A stretch of DNA of 64,000 bases, taken from contig NZ_JRFE01000024.1 of NCBI RefSeq assembly GCF_000756305.1, positions 185,965 to 249,964 of the forward strand, read 5' to 3'. This DNA comes from Myxosarcina sp. GI1 (GTDB lineage: Bacteria; Cyanobacteriota; Cyanobacteriia; Cyanobacteriales; Xenococcaceae). Of the stretch, positions 28,781 through 39,167 are shown piece by piece. The notes under the pieces are model-generated. The model was not told the DNA's origin. It saw nothing but the letters and a program-made list of their open reading frames with translations, and made no database searches. Within the stretch, counting starts at the first letter, position 1; each line of letters starts with the position of its first letter. The position numbers were made by a program, and so were the translations under genes.

Positions 28781-29614
28781 ATGAAAAATTTGGAATTAAA
28801 TTTAAAGTGCGATCGCGCCCAAAAAAGCGTTATTGCCAGTCAATATACAGCTTATCCGTTACGTATGTCTCCAGTTCTGCGGCTAGATAACAAAAATCGT
28901 CATTGCGCTTATTTATATATGATGAACACTTCTCCAGGTTTGTTGGCGGGGGATGAGTTAAACATCAAGCTTACTATGGCAGAAAATACCAATCTCTATC
29001 TTACCGATCAAGCCGCGACAAAAGTTCATCCCATGCCCCAACTGGACACTATTGCCAGAGTTAATAATGAAATCGAACTAGCAGCCAACGCCACTTTAGA
29101 ATTTATTCCCGAACCGTTGATTCTCTATCAGGATGCAGCTTTAGAACAAACAACTCGCATCAAACTTCATTCAACTGCAAGGTTATTTTTTAGCGAAATA
29201 ATTTTGCCTGGTAGATTGGCTAGAGGAGAATCATATCAATTTCGTTATTATTTCAATCGCCTACAGGTTAGTTCTCTTTCGGGAGAAGTTTATTGCCAAG
29301 AGGCGGTGCGCTTAGAAGGAAAACTCAATCCGTTTAAAGAAAGTAAATTATTTGCTTCCATGCCTGTTATCGGTAGCGCGATCGTTATTCTACCGCAGAC
29401 TAATTTGCAAGCATTACGCGACACTTTAGAAGATTTGCAGACGGCTGAATGTCAGAATCTTAATGTTGCCTGTTCGATCTTGCCTGACAATAAAGGCTTA
29501 CTAATTCGTGCCTTAGCTAATACTACTGGTTCGATTAAAAAATATTTGCAATACGCTGCTAACTGCGTGCGTTGTAGTTGCGATCGCTCTATCTTACCCT
29601 ATATCGCTAAGTAA
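28781..29614 (+). CDS. ureD: Urease accessory protein UreD
   Basis: A 277-residue UreD/UreH family protein. The frame is open from a TTG at 28772, but the ATG at 28781 is the likely start. Family features visible are YPLRMSPVLRLD near the start, MMNTSPGLLAGDELNIKL, LTDQAATKVHPM, ATLEFIPEPLILYQDA, FFSEIILPGRLARGE and the C-terminal arginine/cysteine-containing helix. UreD is a scaffold that works with UreF and UreG to insert nickel into urease. No ureABC, ureE, ureF or ureG is present within the window, so the gene is an orphan locally, as often happens in cyanobacteria with scattered urease genes. Confidence 0.9.
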   Translation: MKNLELNLKCDRAQKSVIASQYTAYPLRMSPVLRLDNKNRHCAYLYMMNTSPGLLAGDELNIKLTMAENTNLYLTDQAATKVHPMPQLDTIARVNNEIELAANATLEFIPEPLILYQDAALEQTTRIKLHSTARLFFSEIILPGRLARGESYQFRYYFNRLQVSSLSGEVYCQEAVRLEGKLNPFKESKLFASMPVIGSAIVILPQTNLQALRDTLEDLQTAECQNLNVACSILPDNKGLLIRALANTTGSIKKYLQYAANCVRCSCDRSILPYIAK

Positions 29615-29756
29615 AAAATTTAGACAAAGATACGATAAAAGTAAATTAAATTAGCGATCGCATTATCGTACATCAATAATTAATTTAGCGATCGCATTAC
29701 CTGAAATTGTTTTCTGATAATATTTAAAAATAACTTGGGGGAGACTAACTTCAGAC

Positions 29757-31142
29757 TCAGCGCACCTTGAATTGTTCGAGCAGAGCCAAGAAAGCATTAC
29801 GATTTTGTTCGATCGCAAAATAAAAATAGGTTCCCATAATAGTGACGATGCACAACTTACCTAAATGATTGTAAGTGTCAATAATTTGTTGGCTGCTCCA
29901 GCCATACTGAATCAATAAATTCATATCACCCCCCGAATCGTTAAAACCTCCCCATAGTGTACCCCAAGGAATAGAGGCTCGACCGCGATCGATCTGATGC
30001 CAGAACCAAACTCGATTCCAAAAGGTGAAAGCAGCCCCCAGTACCACAGGAAAACGATAAAAATCCCAGCGCAAGTAATTAGGTAAGGCAAAGAAATAAT
30101 TCACCATTAGCAATGCACACAAATAAAACTCACCTCCAATGCCACCAAATGAAAATAAAACATTAAAGGTGTCGAGAGGCATTAGCCAGGTCATCCAAAA
30201 TTGTAGTAAAGCAATAACAACAGCTAACACCATTGACCAACGCCGCTTTTCTTTCCATCCCGCTCGGAACAATAGCCCCAACAAAAACAAAATCCCCAAA
30301 TAAACAAAGCTCGATCGCTCGGTTTCAAAATTTGTCCAACCGAATGGTAATGGTATAGCTCTACGTCCTGATAACCAGGCAACTGTAGCGTGACCAAATT
30401 CATGAAACCATATATTAATACCCCCAAGGAGAAACCTTGTTGGGGTCATGAGGTTCAAGATAATCGCTAATATTGATAGTAAGGGAAAAACGATTGCACT
30501 ACTAAACCGATTCTGAAATGACAGTAAGTCGATATCTTCTTTACTAAAGCCTTCCTGAAGTGTGGTTGTTTGTGGCATAGGTAATGACTGCTGCTCTTGC
30601 CGATCGTAAGTTTTTTTTTGAAGCTGTCTCGTAAATATTTGGTAACTATTTTTGAGAGTTTGCAGTTCTTCGGAGTTGCCAGATCGCTTGGCTCGAACTT
30701 TTAACTTGAAGTAAGCTTGACTGATGGCTTCAAGCGTTGCATCTGGTTCGAGGTTGAGTTGTCGATAGTGAGGTTCTAAATCGACTTGAGTGTCTCCGAT
30801 TGGTCGATCGGTTTTTATTGTAGAAGACCTGGAACGAGCGGCAATCGTTGCTGGATTTAATAGCGTCAATGATTGTTTCCAAGCAAGACGCTCTTGACCT
30901 TGAAGTTGGGCTTGAACCTGTACCACATAAATACCAAGTGGATTGATTTTATTCAGCCATTGTTCCAGGAATGTTAGTGTTTGATGCTCTGCTAGTGTAT
31001 CTAAAGTCCGAAGTTGCAGGATTAAGAGATTTTGCTCTCGTCGAGCATTTACGTCAACAGGCTGTACTGGAAAAGCTGCTTTGAGGCAGATCGCGATCGC
31101 TTGAGGATCGCCTTGCTGAGCCTGAAGTTTCGTAGATGTCAT
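29757..31142 (-). CDS. J-like domain / M50-type membrane metalloprotease fusion
   Basis: A 461-residue multi-domain membrane protein. Residues ~1-100 form an uncharacterised N-terminal domain. Residues ~124-180 look like a J-domain fold (HYRQLNLEPDATLEAISQAYF...LKNSYQIF) but lack the HPD tripeptide needed to stimulate Hsp70. From ~212 there are several membrane segments with a zinc motif H247-E-F-G-H251 inside WFHEFGHATVAWLSG, as in M50 site-2-type proteases. A later second ligand region (SFGGIGGEFYLCALLM or WGGFNDSGGDMN) is plausible. It may be a membrane protease or a catalytically altered homologue. Neighbouring genes give no clue. Confidence 0.75.
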   Translation of the reverse strand: MTSTKLQAQQGDPQAIAICLKAAFPVQPVDVNARREQNLLILQLRTLDTLAEHQTLTFLEQWLNKINPLGIYVVQVQAQLQGQERLAWKQSLTLLNPATIAARSRSSTIKTDRPIGDTQVDLEPHYRQLNLEPDATLEAISQAYFKLKVRAKRSGNSEELQTLKNSYQIFTRQLQKKTYDRQEQQSLPMPQTTTLQEGFSKEDIDLLSFQNRFSSAIVFPLLSILAIILNLMTPTRFLLGGINIWFHEFGHATVAWLSGRRAIPLPFGWTNFETERSSFVYLGILFLLGLLFRAGWKEKRRWSMVLAVVIALLQFWMTWLMPLDTFNVLFSFGGIGGEFYLCALLMVNYFFALPNYLRWDFYRFPVVLGAAFTFWNRVWFWHQIDRGRASIPWGTLWGGFNDSGGDMNLLIQYGWSSQQIIDTYNHLGKLCIVTIMGTYFYFAIEQNRNAFLALLEQFKVR

Positions 31143-31441
31143 GGTCTTACAACTAGATTGTGGCTGGTAACTAGCATATTATTCCCAATAACGCTGCTAC
31201 ATTCTTTATCTCTAGCAATAACTTACTATTCTTGTTTTTGAAGCTCGAACGTATAAAAAGAGCAAAGATAAAACGTAAGCCCAAGGGCTATTCTTTTGTA
31301 TTTATTATTCTCTTAACAAACAAGCGATCGCTATCACTGTATTTAATTACAGCTTCATATCCTTTATATTGCTATATTGCATAATTTTTTTGACTGGAGA
31401 AGACCTAAGATAATTTATAGTAGATCGCCGAGCTTCAGTCG

Positions 31442-32968
31442 ATGAGTCAACTCGAATCAATAATCGTATCCGCAGCCCAAATGGGTCAAATAGAGAAGCA
31501 AATTTTTAAAGCAGGAATGCCAGTAGCGGCATTAATGGAAAAGGCAGCTACTCTTTGTGCGTCAAAAATAATTAGTCTCTATCCTCTCTCGTCTATAAAT
31601 TCGGTAGGTATATTAGTTGGACCGGGGCATAATGGCGGAGATGCTTTGGTTATCGCTCGCGAACTGTTTTTAGCTGGCTATGAGATTAAAGTTTATCGTC
31701 CTTTGTCTAAAGCGAAAGATTTAACTAGCAAACACGCTGACTACGCGGCTAGTTTGGGTATTAAATTTTACCAAGATATTGAAGCTTTACTTTCTTGCGA
31801 TTTAATTATCGATGGTTTGTTCGGCTTTGGTTTGACTCGTTCGTTACCCGAAAATATCGTTGAAGACTTAAATAAATTAAATAAGCAACCGCAACCTGTA
31901 GTTAGTATCGATCTGCCTTCAGGAATACATACCGATACGGCAGAGGTTTTAGGCGGAGCAATTCGCGCTACTCATACTCTATGTTTGGGCTTATGGAAAA
32001 AAGCTTTTTTTCAAGACGCAGCTTTAGAATACATCGGTCAACCTCACAGAATTGATTTTGGCATTCTACCCCATCATGTTTGGTCGGTTTTAACCCAACC
32101 CGCACCAATACGACAGATTACCCCTAGCCTAGTACGTCAGTTTTTACCTTTATCCCGTTCCCAAGTTACCTATAAATACAAGCAGGGACACTTGTTACTA
32201 ATTTGTGGCTCTCGTCGCTATTCTGGAGGCGCAATTTTAACTGCATTAGGAGCGAGAGCTAGTGGGGTAGGTATGCTGTCTGTAGCCGTACCAGAATCTT
32301 TAAAGCCGTTGCTCGTTAGCCATCTACCAGAAGCTTTAATTATTGGCTGTCCTGAAAATCGAGAAGGCGCGATCGCTTCAGTTCCTACTGCTTTAGATAA
32401 TTATGATGTAATTGCCTGTGGTCCTGGTATGACAATGGATGCCGAAGCAACTCTACAAAAAGTTTTGCAGGTAGAATGTCCCTTGATTTTGGATGCCGAT
32501 GGTTTGAATTTGTTGGCGCAACAAGAAACCATTCCTACTTTAAAACAGAGAACGGCGACAACTATTCTTACTCCTCATGCAGGAGAATTTAAACGTTTGT
32601 TTCCCGATCTAGACTTAGACCGCGATCGCCTGAATGCCGTACAAATCGTTGCTAAACAAAGCCACGCAATCGTGCTGCTAAAAGGAGCAAAAACTGCGAT
32701 CGCTTCACCTGAAGGTTTGATGTGGTTAATTCCTCAAAGCACGCCAGCATTAGCTAGAGGTGGTTCTGGAGACGTGTTGACTGGCTTAATTGGTGGCTTG
32801 ATGGCTCAAACGATTAAAGACGAGCGAGCGTTGGTAAACGATACTGTCGCAACTGCGGCTTGGTGGCACGCTAGAGCGGGAATTATTGCCGCAGAAAAGA
32901 GAACCGAGTTAGGCGTAGATGCTTATACCCTAACCAATTATCTGGTAGCTGCGGTGAAGGAAGTTTAG
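31442..32968 (+). CDS. nnr: Bifunctional NAD(P)H-hydrate epimerase / ADP-dependent dehydratase
   Basis: A 508-residue YjeF-type metabolite-repair enzyme. The N-terminal ~215 residues are the epimerase (YjeF_N). They have GPGHNGGDALVIARELFLAGY binding the nucleotide and the catalytic VVSIDLPSGI loop. The C-terminal part (~235-505) is the ribokinase-like dehydratase, with ACGPGM, LDADGLNLL, LTPHAGEFKRLF and GGSGDVLTGLIGG. Together they restore NADH and NADPH from the hydrated forms (S- and R-NADHX). Length and fused order agree with bacterial proteins. Single transcription unit; divergent from the M50 gene by about 300 bp. Confidence 0.94.
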   Translation: MSQLESIIVSAAQMGQIEKQIFKAGMPVAALMEKAATLCASKIISLYPLSSINSVGILVGPGHNGGDALVIARELFLAGYEIKVYRPLSKAKDLTSKHADYAASLGIKFYQDIEALLSCDLIIDGLFGFGLTRSLPENIVEDLNKLNKQPQPVVSIDLPSGIHTDTAEVLGGAIRATHTLCLGLWKKAFFQDAALEYIGQPHRIDFGILPHHVWSVLTQPAPIRQITPSLVRQFLPLSRSQVTYKYKQGHLLLICGSRRYSGGAILTALGARASGVGMLSVAVPESLKPLLVSHLPEALIIGCPENREGAIASVPTALDNYDVIACGPGMTMDAEATLQKVLQVECPLILDADGLNLLAQQETIPTLKQRTATTILTPHAGEFKRLFPDLDLDRDRLNAVQIVAKQSHAIVLLKGAKTAIASPEGLMWLIPQSTPALARGGSGDVLTGLIGGLMAQTIKDERALVNDTVATAAWWHARAGIIAAEKRTELGVDAYTLTNYLVAAVKEV

Positions 32969-33120
32969 AATTAAAATTCAAACTACGCCCATTCAATATT
33001 TGACTTTGTAGCGCAATCGGACATTTACTATTTTAAAACTAGCCTGAAAATGCGCTCGCTTCTATTTAACTGCAACTAGATTAAGAAAAGCGACCGCTTT
33101 ATGAACTCGACTATCGATTT

Positions 33121-34440
33121 ATGCTCAAATCTCAGCAAGATCGCCTTGTAGATCGTTTTTGGCGATTGGCTTTAGTCAATATTCTTTCAAACCTGATGGT
33201 GCCGCTTGCCAGTTTAATCGATACGGCATTTTTAGGGCATTTAGCGGATATTCGCCATTTAGGGGGTGTAGCGATCGCCTCAATTGTATTTAACTATATT
33301 TATTGGTCGTTTGGCTTCTTACGCATGGCTACAACTGGCACAACAGCCCAAGCAGCAGGAGCGAGCGATCGCGATACTGTTATTTTGACATTATTGCGAA
33401 ATGGTGCGATCGCCATCTTTATAGCGTTAGTTATTTTAATTTTGCAGTACCCTTTACGGGAAGTTGGTTTTACTTTGCTCAGTGCCGCACCAGAAGTATT
33501 AGAGTCGGGACGAGATTACTACAATGTCTTAATTTGGGGCGCACCTGCGACACTGCTTAATTTTGTCTTATTAGGCTGGTTTTTGGGACGAGAATTGGCG
33601 GGCAAAGTTTTAATACTATCGATAATCGATAAAGGTGCTAATGTCGCTTTGAACTATTTATTTATCGTGCAGTTAGGCTGGGCGAGTTCGGGGGCGGCAG
33701 CAGCAACTGCAATTAGTCAATATCTCAATTTGTTAGTAGGATTGACTTTTATTTGGCGTGAATTTCCCTATTCTTCTTTACTGCAATACCGCAATCTAAT
33801 TTTTAATTCTAAAACTCTCAAAGCTGCCTTTACTCTCAACAGCAATATTTTTATTCGTACCCTCGCTTTGATTTCTACTTTTGCCGTCTTTACCAATCTA
33901 AGCTCGGCACTGGGAACAACTGTTCTGGCAGTTAATACTTTGCTTTTACAAGTAGTTACTTTTGGAGCTTATTTTATTGACGGTATTGCTTTTGCTACAG
34001 AAAGTATTGCAGGTAATCTTTACGCTCAAAAAAATAACCGTCAGCTTTTATCTTTAATTAAGCTGGCAGGGGGAGCAAGTTTGATTGCAGGCTTGCTTTT
34101 CGCCTTGGTTTTCTGGTCGTTGCCTTCTTTGTTCGAGTTACTTACCAATCACGCAGAAATAATAAAAAGCCTGATGAAATATACAATCTGGCTATTTCCT
34201 GTCTTGGGTTTTGGCTCGATCGCCTATATGCTAGACGGCTATTTTCTCGGTTTGACTCAAGGCAAAATCTTACGTACTTCAACCGTTATTGCCGCAGTTG
34301 TAGGATTTGCTCTAGTGGCGATCGCTGCTTGGCAGTTGCAAAATATTCATTTACTCTGGTTGGCTTTATGTATGTTTATGATAGGCAGAGTCATAACTTT
34401 AGGCTGGAAAGTACCACAAACATTAAAGAAAAGGCTTTAG
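33121..34440 (+). CDS. MATE family efflux transporter (DinF-like)
   Basis: A 439-residue integral membrane protein with about twelve hydrophobic segments in two homologous halves. The start RFWRLALVNILSNLMVPLASLIDTAFLGHL is characteristic of the DinF branch of MATE exporters, which use sodium or proton gradients to expel cationic drugs or metabolites. Conserved GATGTTAQA-like and NYLFIVQLGWASSGAAAATAISQY segments are present. No adjacent regulator. Substrate unknown. Confidence 0.9.
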   Translation: MLKSQQDRLVDRFWRLALVNILSNLMVPLASLIDTAFLGHLADIRHLGGVAIASIVFNYIYWSFGFLRMATTGTTAQAAGASDRDTVILTLLRNGAIAIFIALVILILQYPLREVGFTLLSAAPEVLESGRDYYNVLIWGAPATLLNFVLLGWFLGRELAGKVLILSIIDKGANVALNYLFIVQLGWASSGAAAATAISQYLNLLVGLTFIWREFPYSSLLQYRNLIFNSKTLKAAFTLNSNIFIRTLALISTFAVFTNLSSALGTTVLAVNTLLLQVVTFGAYFIDGIAFATESIAGNLYAQKNNRQLLSLIKLAGGASLIAGLLFALVFWSLPSLFELLTNHAEIIKSLMKYTIWLFPVLGFGSIAYMLDGYFLGLTQGKILRTSTVIAAVVGFALVAIAAWQLQNIHLLWLALCMFMIGRVITLGWKVPQTLKKRL

Positions 34441-34580
34441 GCTTTAAGAAATTAGAAGTACATTTAAATTTTACCGTTGAATTTCTAATATAGCCGAGAG
34501 AAAAGTTTACTTAAAGCTTAGAGCCTATAGTTTAGAGCTATCCTCACCAAAAGATGCTCTCAAGCCAAACTAACGTTATA

Positions 34581-35186
34581 TTACACTATAGGTAAAGTCA
34601 CACCAGCGCTCTGATTTTGATACTTGCCGCCGCGATCGGCATAGGTAGTTTGGCAGGGTTCGCCTTCAAAAAATAGTAGCTGTACCACGCCTTCGTTAGC
34701 ATAGATTTTGACATCGGCACTAGAAGCGTTAGAAAACTCTAGAGTAATACTCCGACCGTGCCACGAACTTTCGAGAGGGGTAATATTAGCAATAACTCCC
34801 ACACGGGCATAAGTAGATTTACCCAAACAAATCGCCGTAACGTTGGCGGGCATTTTGATGCTTTCTAAAGAAGCACCCAATCCGTAGCTGTTAGCAGGAA
34901 TAATAAAATAAGAAGAACCATCTGTATCGAAGTGGAGTTCGGCAGGTTCTAAATTTTTAGGATTAAAATTTTTAGGATCGACCACCGTTCCTGGGATATG
35001 TCTAAAAATTCTAAAATCGTGAGGCGATAGGCGAATATCGTAACCGTAGGAACTTAGCCCCCAACTAATAGTACCAACTTCCTGTTTGTCATTAAAAGCA
35101 GCTTTTCTAATCGATTTAGCTTCAAAAGGCACAATCATTCCCTGACTTGCCTGTTCGATTATCCACTTATCATTTTTGATCGTCAT
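34581..35186 (-). CDS. dcd: dCTP deaminase
   Basis: A 201-residue enzyme converting dCTP to dUTP. Typical segments are the beginning SWGLSSYGYDIRL, the CLGKSTYARVGVI phosphate-binding region, ITLEFSN with the catalytic glutamate, and the C-terminal ADRGGKYQNQSAGVTLP nucleotide-closing tail. The usual WEG before the catalytic strand reads WHG here, an oddity of unknown effect. dUTP made by Dcd feeds dTMP synthesis. It stands alone on the minus strand. Confidence 0.93.
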   Translation of the reverse strand: MTIKNDKWIIEQASQGMIVPFEAKSIRKAAFNDKQEVGTISWGLSSYGYDIRLSPHDFRIFRHIPGTVVDPKNFNPKNLEPAELHFDTDGSSYFIIPANSYGLGASLESIKMPANVTAICLGKSTYARVGVIANITPLESSWHGRSITLEFSNASSADVKIYANEGVVQLLFFEGEPCQTTYADRGGKYQNQSAGVTLPIV

Positions 35187-35336
35187 TTCTATTTTCTGTA
35201 CCGATTACTACCAACTTAAGTTTTAAACTAGACTGCGTTCACTATGAAATCATGAAACCAGTAGTTTTGATATTTAAGATTTCAAATTTTATTGTCTGTA
35301 GCCTATCTTAAATCTCTATTCAAACTATGCCGAGGT

Positions 35337-35996
35337 TTATTTTTGAGCGTGGGCATAACGTTTTTCGGTTTCTGATTTGATTGCCGCCAAGCTTTTTTTT
35401 AGTCTGTCTTCATAAATACCGTAAAAAAAGCTGTTAGCAGGACTAGAAGCTGGTATGACACTTACTTGATGGGTAATGAGTACGCTATCTGGTGGCGCGC
35501 TGGGGTAAGGAGAAACTGGTTCTAGTTGCCAGCTACCGTTAAGGGTTTTAAGATCTCCTCCTATTGCCTTAAAATCAATCTGCTGGGGATAAAATTCGGT
35601 GACTGCCATCCGAACCCTGGCTTCCGTACTAAAAACAAAGGTTTTTACCGTGCTAATTTGCTCGAATACTTTGCGATCGCCCTCAGCTTTAAGTAAGCGA
35701 CTGCTATCGACATCGGGCAGAAAATTTTCAAAGCGATCGTAATCTGTCAGTACTTGCCAGGCAGCATCTCTAGAAGCTTCTACCAATATCCGCGCCGTAT
35801 ATTTACCCTTTTCCCCTGCCAGGGTAACTTTTCCCTGGCGCAAGGCGGCTCTTTCCAAAACTGGTAATTTATCTACAGGACCATCGAACAGCTTAGCATT
35901 GGCACCAGGACTGAAAATTAGAGCCACAGCTAGAGCGATCGCGCCGAGGCAAATTAAAAATGCTGTACGGCGTTGTGGTAAGAAGAATAAAGTCAA
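35337..35996 (-). CDS. Exported SRPBCC (START-like/cyclase) protein
   Basis: A 219-residue protein with an N-terminal hydrophobic segment (AFLICLGAIALAVALIF) ending at GANA, either a signal peptide or an anchor. Residues ~60-210 fit the SRPBCC fold: ARILVEASRDAAWQVLTDYDRFENFLPDVDSSRLL begins with the helix-grip ligand pocket, and a long C-terminal helix (FFYGIYEDRLKKSLAAIKSE) ends it. Such proteins bind lipids or hydrophobic ligands. Ligand unknown. It is divergent from clpC. Confidence 0.8.
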   Translation of the reverse strand: MTLFFLPQRRTAFLICLGAIALAVALIFSPGANAKLFDGPVDKLPVLERAALRQGKVTLAGEKGKYTARILVEASRDAAWQVLTDYDRFENFLPDVDSSRLLKAEGDRKVFEQISTVKTFVFSTEARVRMAVTEFYPQQIDFKAIGGDLKTLNGSWQLEPVSPYPSAPPDSVLITHQVSVIPASSPANSFFYGIYEDRLKKSLAAIKSETEKRYAHAQK

Positions 35997-36187
35997 ATTA
36001 TAGTGTCCCCGAATGTAAATTGCGAGCGATTCTTATTTTAACCAGACAAATTCACAAACACCTCTGGGCTTGTACGGCAACTGGAAAACCTCACTGAGTT
36101 TACGGCTTTTACCACTACATTATTTGTTTGGCAAACGATAGATTTAATAGTACATGAAGAAATATTAATAGGGAGTTTTCCAACCAG

Positions 36188-38551
36188 ATGTTTGAATACT
36201 TCAACGAACAAGCAATTAAAAGCGTCGTCCTTTCTCAAGAAGAAGCCAGAAATACAGGTCACAATCTTGTAGGGACAGAACATCTATTATTGGGGGTGAT
36301 TGGGGAGGGCACATCAGCAGCAGCAAAAAACTTAACCACTAAAAATATTACTGTCGATAGCACCAGAGCGTTAGCTACAGAAACAGTTGGCAAAGGCTCT
36401 GGTTATGTTCCAGCCAATATTCCCTTTACGCCTAAAGCTAAGAATACCCTCGAACATGCTTTTCAAGAAGCTCGCCAACTAAAAGATAACTACATTGGAC
36501 CAGAGCATATCTTATTGGCGATTACCAGACAAAAAGATACTTTAGCGGCAAAACTGCTAACCCAACAAGGTATCGACCTCAGACAGTTGAGAACGGAAAT
36601 TATTAAAGAGTTAGGCGAAAGAGAACCAGTAACCGCTGCCGCTCCCAAACGCTCCTCGTTTGGAATGCCCAGACAGCAACAATCTGTTGCTCTTAAAGAA
36701 TTTAGTACCAATCTGACCGAATTGGCAAAGGCAGGTAAACTCGATCCCGTAGTTGGTAGAAGTGCTGAAATCGAACGAGTAGTTCAGATTTTGGGCAGAC
36801 GTACTAAAAACAATCCTGTTATGGTGGGCGAACCTGGAGTTGGTAAAACAGCGATCGCCGAAGGATTAGCGCAACGTATCGTCGATGGCGATGTAACTCA
36901 ACTTCTCGAAGGTAAAGAAGTTATCAGCCTCGACATGGGTTTGTTACTCGCAGGAACAAAATTTCGCGGTGAGTTTGAAGAAAGACTCAAGAGCATCGTA
37001 GACGAAGTACGTAGTGCAGGTAACATAATTTTAGTTATCGACGAAATTCACACTTTAGTTGGTGCTGGAGCGATGGGCGGTGCGATGGACGCAGCGAATA
37101 TGCTTAAACCCGCTTTGGCTAGAGGTGAAATTCAATGTCTCGGTAGTACTACTCTTGACGAATATCGCCAGCATATCGAACGCGATGCCGCTTTAGAACG
37201 TCGTTTCCAAAAAGTAACGATTGGCGAACCCTCTCCCGAAGATGCGATTGAAATCCTTAGAGGTTTACGCAAAACTTACGAAGAATATCACCAAGTTAAA
37301 TTTACCGATAAAGCAATTGAAGTTGCCGTTACCCTATCCGAACGCTATATTAGCGATCGCTTCTTACCAGATAAAGCGATCGATCTAATTGACGAAGCTG
37401 GTTCGCGCACTCATTTGGAACATTCTTTACATAGCAATAATAATAGTGAAGATACAGCCGAAGTAGCTACTATCGACCCACAAGCTCTAACCCCTGTAGT
37501 TGATGAAGAAAGCATTGCCAAAATCGTCGCTGCCTGGACGGGTATTCCCGTAACCAAAATGACCGAAACCGAGTCGGAAACTCTACTTCATTTAGAAGAC
37601 AACTTGCACGAACGAGTTATCGGTCAGGATGAAGCCGTTAGAGCCGTATCCCGCGCTTTAAGACGTTCTCGCTCTGGTTTAGGCGATCGCAACCGTCCTA
37701 TTGCCAGTTTGTTCTTCTCTGGTCCTACAGGAGTCGGTAAGACCGAACTCGCTAAAGCACTAGCCGTTCAGATGTTTGGTTCGGAAGAAGCGATCGTTCG
37801 CATTGATATGTCAGAACTAATGGAAGCTCATACCGTTTCCAAACTAATTGGTTCGCCTCCAGGATATGTCGGCTACGACGAAGGCGGTCAGTTAACCGAA
37901 GCAATACGTCGCCAACCTTATACGGTTGTGTTATTTGACGAAATAGAAAAAGCACACCCCGATGTATTTAACCTGTTGTTACAGTTACTTGATGACGGAC
38001 GTTTGACCGATGCCCAAGGTCGTGTAGTTAATTTCAAAAACACGGTAATTATTATGACCTCTAACGTTGGTTCTAAAGTAATTGAAAAAGGCGGTTCGGG
38101 ATTGGGCTTTAATTTTGCCGAAGACGAATCCGAAGCACAGTACAATCGCATTAAAGAGCTAGTCAACCAAGAACTAAAACAATACTTCCGTCCCGAATTT
38201 ATCAATCGTCTCGACGAAATTATTGTCTTCCGTCAGCTTACCAAACCAGAAGTCAAAGAAATCTCCGAGATTTTACTGCAAGAGGTTTCTCAAAGACTCG
38301 AAGAACAAAGAGAAATCACTCTCGAAGTTACAGAAGCTTTTAAAGACAAAGTAGTCGATGAAGGATTCGACCCTAGTTACGGTGCTAGACCATTACGTCG
38401 CGCGATCGTCAGACTCTTAGAAGACAGTTTGGCAGAAGCGATTTTATCGGGTCGAGTAGATGATGGAGATACTGCTTTAGTAGATGTCGATGACGAAGAA
38501 GTAACTATTCTACCAATAGCACAACCTGCATTAGTTGAAGCAGTCAACTAA
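36188..38551 (+). CDS. clpC: ClpC-type AAA+ unfoldase lacking the M domain
   Basis: A 787-residue Clp/Hsp100 ATPase. Two N-terminal Clp_N repeats span ~1-145. AAA1 (~185-405) has Walker A GEPGVGKT and Walker B VIDEIHT. AAA2 (~470-690) has GPTGVGKT and [12 protein letters not shown], and a ClpB-type C-terminal domain follows. GSGLGFNF is in the position of the ClpP-contacting loop, so it likely works with ClpP. Between AAA1 and AAA2 there are only ~34 residues (407-440), rich in Asn/Glu ([20 protein letters not shown]). Ordinary ClpC has a ~50-60 residue coiled-coil M domain with a UVR motif there. It may be a second, specialised ClpC. The protein is shorter than usual cyanobacterial ClpC (~820). 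Confidence 0.9.
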   Translation: MFEYFNEQAIKSVVLSQEEARNTGHNLVGTEHLLLGVIGEGTSAAAKNLTTKNITVDSTRALATETVGKGSGYVPANIPFTPKAKNTLEHAFQEARQLKDNYIGPEHILLAITRQKDTLAAKLLTQQGIDLRQLRTEIIKELGEREPVTAAAPKRSSFGMPRQQQSVALKEFSTNLTELAKAGKLDPVVGRSAEIERVVQILGRRTKNNPVMVGEPGVGKTAIAEGLAQRIVDGDVTQLLEGKEVISLDMGLLLAGTKFRGEFEERLKSIVDEVRSAGNIILVIDEIHTLVGAGAMGGAMDAANMLKPALARGEIQCLGSTTLDEYRQHIERDAALERRFQKVTIGEPSPEDAIEILRGLRKTYEEYHQVKFTDKAIEVAVTLSERYISDRFLPDKAIDLIDEAGSRTHLEHSLHSNNNSEDTAEVATIDPQALTPVVDEESIAKIVAAWTGIPVTKMTETESETLLHLEDNLHERVIGQDEAVRAVSRALRRSRSGLGDRNRPIASLFFSGPTGVGKTELAKALAVQMFGSEEAIVRIDMSELMEAHTVSKLIGSPPGYVGYDEGGQLTEAIRRQPYTVVLFDEIEKAHPDVFNLLLQLLDDGRLTDAQGRVVNFKNTVIIMTSNVGSKVIEKGGSGLGFNFAEDESEAQYNRIKELVNQELKQYFRPEFINRLDEIIVFRQLTKPEVKEISEILLQEVSQRLEEQREITLEVTEAFKDKVVDEGFDPSYGARPLRRAIVRLLEDSLAEAILSGRVDDGDTALVDVDDEEVTILPIAQPALVEAVN

Positions 38552-38582
38552 TAGTTACCGCTTATTGTTCTAAATAACCTAA

Positions 38583-38609
38583 AGGTGGGTATTACGCCCA
38601 TCTTTTTTT
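38583..38609 (+). terminator. Rho-independent terminator of clpC
   Basis: AGGTGGG pairs with CCCATCT (one G-T pair) across a seven-base loop and is followed by a run of T's, 31 bp after the clpC stop codon. Confidence 0.85.
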
Positions 38610-38685
38610 GTTGTTTAAGATAAAAGGCGCGATCGCTTTACTATTATGCTTTCAAATACAATAAACAAATAATTTTATCTTTACC

Positions 38686-39027
38686 ATGCTCAAACCCATT
38701 GTACTGCTGATTATTTCTAATATTTTTATGTGTTTTGCCTGGTATGGTCATTTAAAAAATTTCAAAACTGCGCCTTTATGGATAGCTATTAGTGTAAGTT
38801 GGGCAATTGCATTATTAGAATATTGTTTTCAAGTTCCTGCCAATCGTTTGGGCAACCAATATTTCAATTTACCGCAGCTAAAAGTTTTACAAGAAGTTAT
38901 TACTATGGTGGTGTTTGCAGGATTTAGCGTTAGTTATATGAAAGTTCCCGTTACTCGTAATTATTTTTTTGCTGCAATGTTACTTGCAGGTGCAGCATAT
39001 CTGATTTTTAGCGAAACAAAAACGTAA
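38686..39027 (+). CDS. DMT-superfamily small membrane protein (DUF486)
   Basis: A 113-residue protein with four membrane helices: LLIISNIFMCFAWYGHL, PLWIAISVSWAIALLEYCF, LQEVITMVVFAGFSVSYM and FFAAMLLAGAAYLIF. The internal VPANRLG block and HLKNFKTAPLW segment identify DUF486, related to drug/metabolite transporters. Function is unproven. It stands alone after the clpC terminator. Confidence 0.88.
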   Translation: MLKPIVLLIISNIFMCFAWYGHLKNFKTAPLWIAISVSWAIALLEYCFQVPANRLGNQYFNLPQLKVLQEVITMVVFAGFSVSYMKVPVTRNYFFAAMLLAGAAYLIFSETKT

Positions 39028-39167
39028 ATAATTAAAGGTGTTTATAATAAGTTTTTAGAACTTAAGTTTTCGGTCGGATAACAGATAAAATACCAACTAC
39101 TCAATAAAGTATTATTCAAGAATTAGGTGCTAAAAAAGTATTGTAACTATAACCTAACTACTATTTG

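Noticed and set aside
28609..28890. 93-residue plus-strand ORF overlapping ureD
   Set aside because: It runs through the tandem repeats and into ureD in another frame; ureD is clearly the real gene.
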